Shown one piece after another: positions 35,582 to 39,277 of a stretch of DNA of 39,277 nucleotides (positions are counted from its first letter, which is position 1; the number at the start of each line of letters is the position of its first letter). The DNA lies in the NCBI GenBank assembly GCA_902525035.1, contig CABZFN010000010.1:1-39277 (forward strand), read 5' to 3'. The position numbers and the translations under genes were made by a program. The DNA is from an uncultured Alphaproteobacteria bacterium (GTDB lineage Bacteria > Pseudomonadota > Alphaproteobacteria > HIMB59 > GCA-002718135). The notes beneath the pieces are model-generated. The model was not told the DNA's origin. It ran no database searches and saw only the letters and a program-made list of their open reading frames with translations.

Positions 35582-37504
35582 ATGGCAAAAGTAATTGGTA
35601 TTGACTTAGGTACTACAAACTCCTGCGTTGCAGTAATGGACGGTAAGGAAGCAAAAGTAATTGAAAACTCTGAAGGTGGAAGAACAACACCTTCAATGGT
35701 AGCATTCAGTGACACAAAAGAAAAACTTGTTGGACAATCAGCTAAAAGACAAGCAGTAACTAATTCTGAAAATACTTTATTTGCCATAAAAAGATTAATC
35801 GGAAGAACATTTGAGGATGAAGCTGTTAAGTCTGACAGTGGATTAGTACCTTATAAAATTGTAAAAGGTGATAACGGTGATGCTTGGGTAGAAGCACGTG
35901 GAGACAAATATAGTCCAAGTCAAATTAGTGCATTTATTTTACAAAAAATGAAAGAGACCGCAGAGTCTTATTTAGGAGACACTGTTACACAAGCAGTCAT
36001 AACAGTTCCTGCGTATTTTAATGACGCTCAAAGGCAAGCAACAAAAGATGCTGGAAAAATAGCTGGGCTAGAAGTTTTAAGAATAATTAACGAGCCTACT
36101 GCTGCAGCGTTAGCATATGGTTTAGATAAAAAGAAAACTGGTACAGTTGCTGTTTACGATCTTGGTGGAGGTACATTTGATATTTCTATCTTAGAAATTG
36201 GTGACGGTGTTTTTGAAGTTAAATCAACCAATGGCGATACGCATCTTGGCGGTGAAGATTTTGATCTTAAAATCATTGATTATCTTGCCGATGAATTCAA
36301 AAAAGATAATGGTATTGATCTACGATCAGATAAACTTGCACTTCAACGCTTGAAAGAGGCTGCTGAGAAAGCAAAAATTGAATTATCAAGTTCAACTGAA
36401 ACAGAAGTTAACTTGCCATTCATAACAGCAGATCAATCCGGCCCTAAACATTTAACGATTAAATTATCACGTGCAAAACTAGAAGCTATTGTAGGTGAGC
36501 TTTTAAAACAAAGTTTAAAACCTTGTGAAATGGCACTCAAAGATGCTGGATTACAAGCTGCTGAAATTGATGATGTTATTTTGGTTGGTGGTATGACAAG
36601 AATGCCTAAAGTAACGGAAATTGTAAAAAACTTTTTTGGTAAAGAACCTAATAAAGGTGTTAACCCAGATGAAGTTGTTGCATCTGGTGCTGCAATTCAA
36701 GCAGGAGTATTACAAGGCGATGTAAAAGATGTTTTATTACTTGATGTTACACCTTTATCACTTGGTATTGAAACACTTGGCGGTGTATTTACAAAACTTA
36801 TTGATAAAAACACAACTATCCCAACAAAGAAGAGTCAGGTATTTTCTACAGCTGAAGATAATCAAAGTGCAGTTACAATTAGAGTTTTCCAAGGAGAAAG
36901 AGAGATGGCTGCTGATAACAAATTACTAGGCCAGTTTGATTTAGTAGGTATTCCACCTGCCGCAAGAGGAATGCCTCAAATTGAAGTAACTTTTGATATT
37001 GATGCAAATGGTATTGTAAACGTCTCGGCTAAAGACAAATCAACTGGAAAGGAACAACAAATCAAGATCCAGGCTTCTGGAGGATTATCAGATGAAGAGA
37101 TTGAAAAAATGGTTAAAGAAGCAGAAGAAAATGCTGAAACTGACAAAAAGAAGAGAGAAGCTGTTGATACTAGAAACCATGCTGATAGTTTAATTAATGA
37201 AACTGAAAAGAACTTAAAAGAGCACGGAGATAAAATTCCTGAAGCTGATAAAAATAAAATCACAGAGGATATTGAAGAGCTTAAGAAAGTAAAAGACGGT
37301 GAGGATTTAGAAGCTATAAAATCTAAAACTGAAGCTCTGGTCCAATCGTCTCTTAAAATGGGTGAAGCAATTTATAAACAAAACCCTCAAGGTGCTGGAC
37401 CACAACCAGATTCATCTGGCGCTGAGCCATCAGCTGATAATACAAAAGATGAAAAGGTTGTAGACGCTGAATTTGAAGAAGTAGACGAAGATAAAAAAGA
37501 TTAA
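35582..37504 (+). CDS. dnaK: Chaperone DnaK (Hsp70)
   Basis: ATP-driven Hsp70 chaperone. The 640-residue protein has the nucleotide-binding domain ([17 protein letters not shown] at the start, [29 protein letters not shown]), the linker [16 protein letters not shown] and the substrate-binding domain. The acidic end is EEVDEDKKD, close to the usual EEV tail. Codon use is less extreme than in neighbouring genes, consistent with high expression. It is preceded by its own heat-shock promoter and followed after 28 bases by dnaJ. Confidence 0.99.
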   Translation: MAKVIGIDLGTTNSCVAVMDGKEAKVIENSEGGRTTPSMVAFSDTKEKLVGQSAKRQAVTNSENTLFAIKRLIGRTFEDEAVKSDSGLVPYKIVKGDNGDAWVEARGDKYSPSQISAFILQKMKETAESYLGDTVTQAVITVPAYFNDAQRQATKDAGKIAGLEVLRIINEPTAAALAYGLDKKKTGTVAVYDLGGGTFDISILEIGDGVFEVKSTNGDTHLGGEDFDLKIIDYLADEFKKDNGIDLRSDKLALQRLKEAAEKAKIELSSSTETEVNLPFITADQSGPKHLTIKLSRAKLEAIVGELLKQSLKPCEMALKDAGLQAAEIDDVILVGGMTRMPKVTEIVKNFFGKEPNKGVNPDEVVASGAAIQAGVLQGDVKDVLLLDVTPLSLGIETLGGVFTKLIDKNTTIPTKKSQVFSTAEDNQSAVTIRVFQGEREMAADNKLLGQFDLVGIPPAARGMPQIEVTFDIDANGIVNVSAKDKSTGKEQQIKIQASGGLSDEEIEKMVKEAEENAETDKKKREAVDTRNHADSLINETEKNLKEHGDKIPEADKNKITEDIEELKKVKDGEDLEAIKSKTEALVQSSLKMGEAIYKQNPQGAGPQPDSSGAEPSADNTKDEKVVDAEFEEVDEDKKD

Positions 37505-37532
37505 CACTCCATAATTTTTGTAAGGAGGAGAT

Positions 37533-38666
37533 GTGGCTGATAAAGATTTCTATGAGATACTAGGCGTTCAAAGAAATGCTAGTGATGACGAAATAAAAAA
37601 AGCTTATAGAAAACAAGCCATGAAATATCATCCTGATCGTAACAAGGATGACAAAACAGCTGAAAGAAAATTCAAAGAAGCAGCTGCTGCTTACGAAGTT
37701 CTAAAAGATTCAGAAAAAAGATCAGCTTATGATCAATATGGACATGACGCTTTTAAACAAGGTGGAATGGGTGGAGCTCAAGGCTTTGGAGATTTTGCAG
37801 GTGGCTTTTCTGATATCTTTGAAGAGTTCTTTGGTGGGAGTTTTGGAGGACAATCATCAAGAAGACGAGGACCTCAAAGAGGAAGTGATCTTCGTTATAA
37901 TATGTCCGTTTCACTATTCGAAGCTTTCACTGGAAAGAAACCACAAATAAGAATTCCAACTTATGTTGGTTGTGATGCATGTGCAGCAACTGGAAGTGCA
38001 GATAAATCTGGACCAAGCACCTGTTCTACTTGTGGTGGTGCAGGAAAAGTTCGATCTCAACAAGGCTTCTTTTCTATTGAAAGACCATGCCCTACATGTG
38101 GCGGAGAAGGTTCAAGCATTAAAAATCCATGTCTTAAATGTTCTGGAACTGGAAATATTAAAAAACAAAAAACAATTTCAGTTACTATTCCCGCTGGTGT
38201 TGATACAGGTACAAGAATTCGAATAGCTGGTGAAGGAGAGCCAGGTGAAAGAGGTGCGGGTAATGGAGATCTATATATTTTTGTTGAAGTTCAAAAGGAT
38301 AAACTTTTTGAAAGAGAAGAAGAAAATCTTTTTTGCGAAATACCAATCTCCATAACAACGGCTATTCTAGGCGGTGAAATAGAGGTTCCAACCATTGAAG
38401 GAAAAAAAGCTAGGCTTAATATTCCAGCGGGAACACAATCTGAGACACAATTTAGACTTCGGGGCAAAGGAATGAGTATACTTCGACAAAGTAGAAGGGG
38501 TGATATGTATGTGCAAGCAAACGTTGAAATACCAGTCAATCTAAATAGCAAACAAAAAGATATTTTGAGAGAGTTTGAAAATGAAGGTGGGACATCAAAA
38601 AAACATAGCCCAAAATCGCAAGGTTTTTTCTCAAAATTAAAAGAGGTCTGGGAAGATTTAACTTAA
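37533..38666 (+). CDS. dnaJ: Co-chaperone DnaJ (Hsp40)
   Basis: Type I J-protein that loads substrates onto DnaK and stimulates its ATPase. The J domain has HPD at 33-35. A Gly/Phe-rich region covers about 75-117. The zinc domain has four CxxC pairs (C147/C150, C164/C167, C186/C189, C200/C203). The C-terminal substrate domains follow. Length is 377 aa. The start is GTG ([11 protein letters not shown]) behind a strong AAGGAGGAG site; an ATG two bases earlier is out of frame. Confidence 0.98.
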   Translation: MADKDFYEILGVQRNASDDEIKKAYRKQAMKYHPDRNKDDKTAERKFKEAAAAYEVLKDSEKRSAYDQYGHDAFKQGGMGGAQGFGDFAGGFSDIFEEFFGGSFGGQSSRRRGPQRGSDLRYNMSVSLFEAFTGKKPQIRIPTYVGCDACAATGSADKSGPSTCSTCGGAGKVRSQQGFFSIERPCPTCGGEGSSIKNPCLKCSGTGNIKKQKTISVTIPAGVDTGTRIRIAGEGEPGERGAGNGDLYIFVEVQKDKLFEREEENLFCEIPISITTAILGGEIEVPTIEGKKARLNIPAGTQSETQFRLRGKGMSILRQSRRGDMYVQANVEIPVNLNSKQKDILREFENEGGTSKKHSPKSQGFFSKLKEVWEDLT

Positions 38667-38707
38667 TTTCTTTTCAACTTACAATCACCAAAGTATAAGA
38701 AGTTTTT

Positions 38708-39277
38708 ATGGCAAAAATTAAAATAGCAGTTGCAGGTTGTCTTGGCCGAATGGGTCAGGAAATATCTAAACAAATTTTACAAAATAAAAATTTAGAATTT
38801 GTCGGTGGTTTTGAACACAAAAAACATAAAGATATAAACAAACCTTTAAACAAAGTTTCAAGTATACACTCTGCAAAATTAGTTGCAGCTAATGCAGCTC
38901 AGTTAATCAAAGATTCAAATGTAATCATTGATTTTACAACACCTGAGTCTACTTTAGATAATCTTAAGATCGCCTCTGCAAATAAAACAGCAGTTGTTAT
39001 TGGCACAACCGGAATGACTGATGCACAAAAAAAGAAAGTAGAAAGTTATTCTAAAAAAATACCTATACTCATGTCTTCTAACATGAGTTTGGGCGTTAAC
39101 TTATTATTTAACTTAGTAAAACAAACAGCATCAGCTTTAAAAGATACTGATTATGATATTGAGATTGCTGAGACTCATCATAAACATAAAAAAGATGCTC
39201 CTTCCGGAACTGCATTATCTCTGGGTGAATATGCAGCTGATGGAAGAAAAACTAAATTAAATAAATCAAAAGTTTTA
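38708..39277 (+). CDS. dapB: 4-hydroxy-tetrahydrodipicolinate reductase, 5' part (3' end outside window)
   Basis: NAD(P)H-dependent reductase of the diaminopimelate and lysine pathway. The first 190 residues are visible and the frame is open to the window edge. The nucleotide-binding motif is AVAGCLGRMGQ (7-17), followed by IDFTTPE and VIGTTGM. The catalytic and substrate segment is ETHHKHKKDAPSGTAL (155-170), with H157 and K161 expected to act in catalysis. It follows dnaJ after 41 bases, an order also found in other alphaproteobacteria. Confidence 0.97.
   Translation, partial: MAKIKIAVAGCLGRMGQEISKQILQNKNLEFVGGFEHKKHKDINKPLNKVSSIHSAKLVAANAAQLIKDSNVIIDFTTPESTLDNLKIASANKTAVVIGTTGMTDAQKKKVESYSKKIPILMSSNMSLGVNLLFNLVKQTASALKDTDYDIEIAETHHKHKKDAPSGTALSLGEYAADGRKTKLNKSKVL

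Noticed and set aside
35891-36455. Two CACGTG hexamers in dnaK as further parS sites
   Set aside because: They lack the TTT/AAA arms (GCACGTGG and TATCACGTGCAA) and fall on ordinary codons.

Overview
This window looks like chromosome from a free-living, genome-streamlined, AT-rich alphaproteobacterium, probably a marine lineage similar in style to SAR11 or neighbouring AT-rich clades; I cannot fix the order from the sequence alone. The reasons are very high A+T, near-absent intergenic space, many ATGA/TAATG start-stop overlaps, lysine- and asparagine-rich proteins, and an alphaproteobacterial gene order (DUF3576-leuS-lptE-holA, parB-parA-rsmG-mnmG-mnmE-rho, and maf-aroE-coaE-dnaQ-Tim44-Smr). 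No tRNA, rRNA, CRISPR array, insertion sequence or prophage was seen.

Layout. 1-2092 (+): 3' part of ftsK, then a LolA-like carrier. 2089-3332 (-): a response-regulator-like DNA-binding protein coupled to yggS. 3333-4575: a porin gene with a leader full of inverted repeats and a good intrinsic terminator. 4616-9156 (+): DUF3576 lipoprotein, leuS, lptE-like, holA-like. 9143-15844 (-): mnmE-mnmG-rsmG-parA-parB as one tightly packed block, preceded by rho. Two parS-like palindromes lie in mnmE and at the mnmE/mnmG junction. 15845-16264 is the only long gene-free stretch. It is very AT-rich, full of dyads, flanked by divergent genes and close to parABS, so it is the best candidate for the chromosomal origin. 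16265-20490 (+): maf, aroE, coaE, dnaQ, Tim44-like, a T4-type lysozyme and Smr. 20487-25735 (-): hslV-hslU followed by a double-PAP2 phosphatase, an ArnT-like glycosyltransferase and DUF3108. 25817-29710 (+): hisB-hisH-GNAT-hisA-hisF-hisE-HIT. 29721-33691: BON lipoprotein and rsmI (-), LppC-type lipoprotein (+), rdgB and rph (-). 33739-38666 (+): hrcA-grpE-dnaK-dnaJ, then the start of dapB.

How the parts fit. The centre of the window is a replication and segregation neighbourhood (origin candidate, ParABS, and FtsK and HolA nearby). Two protein quality-control operons (dnaK-dnaJ and hslVU) each carry a recognisable RpoH-type promoter with the same 14-nt spacer, so they probably share heat-shock control. 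The envelope is represented by LolA-like, LptE-like, porin, LppC, BON lipoprotein, PAP2/glycosyltransferase and the lysozyme.

Most unusual points: a T4-type lysozyme in the slot where alphaproteobacteria usually carry MltA, in the same reading frame as Tim44; the structured porin leader; parS-like sites at the mnmG start; divergent rsmI/lppC genes whose 5' ends overlap; and overlapping convergent gene ends that leave almost no room for intrinsic terminators. I did not find a system that I can call undescribed with confidence.
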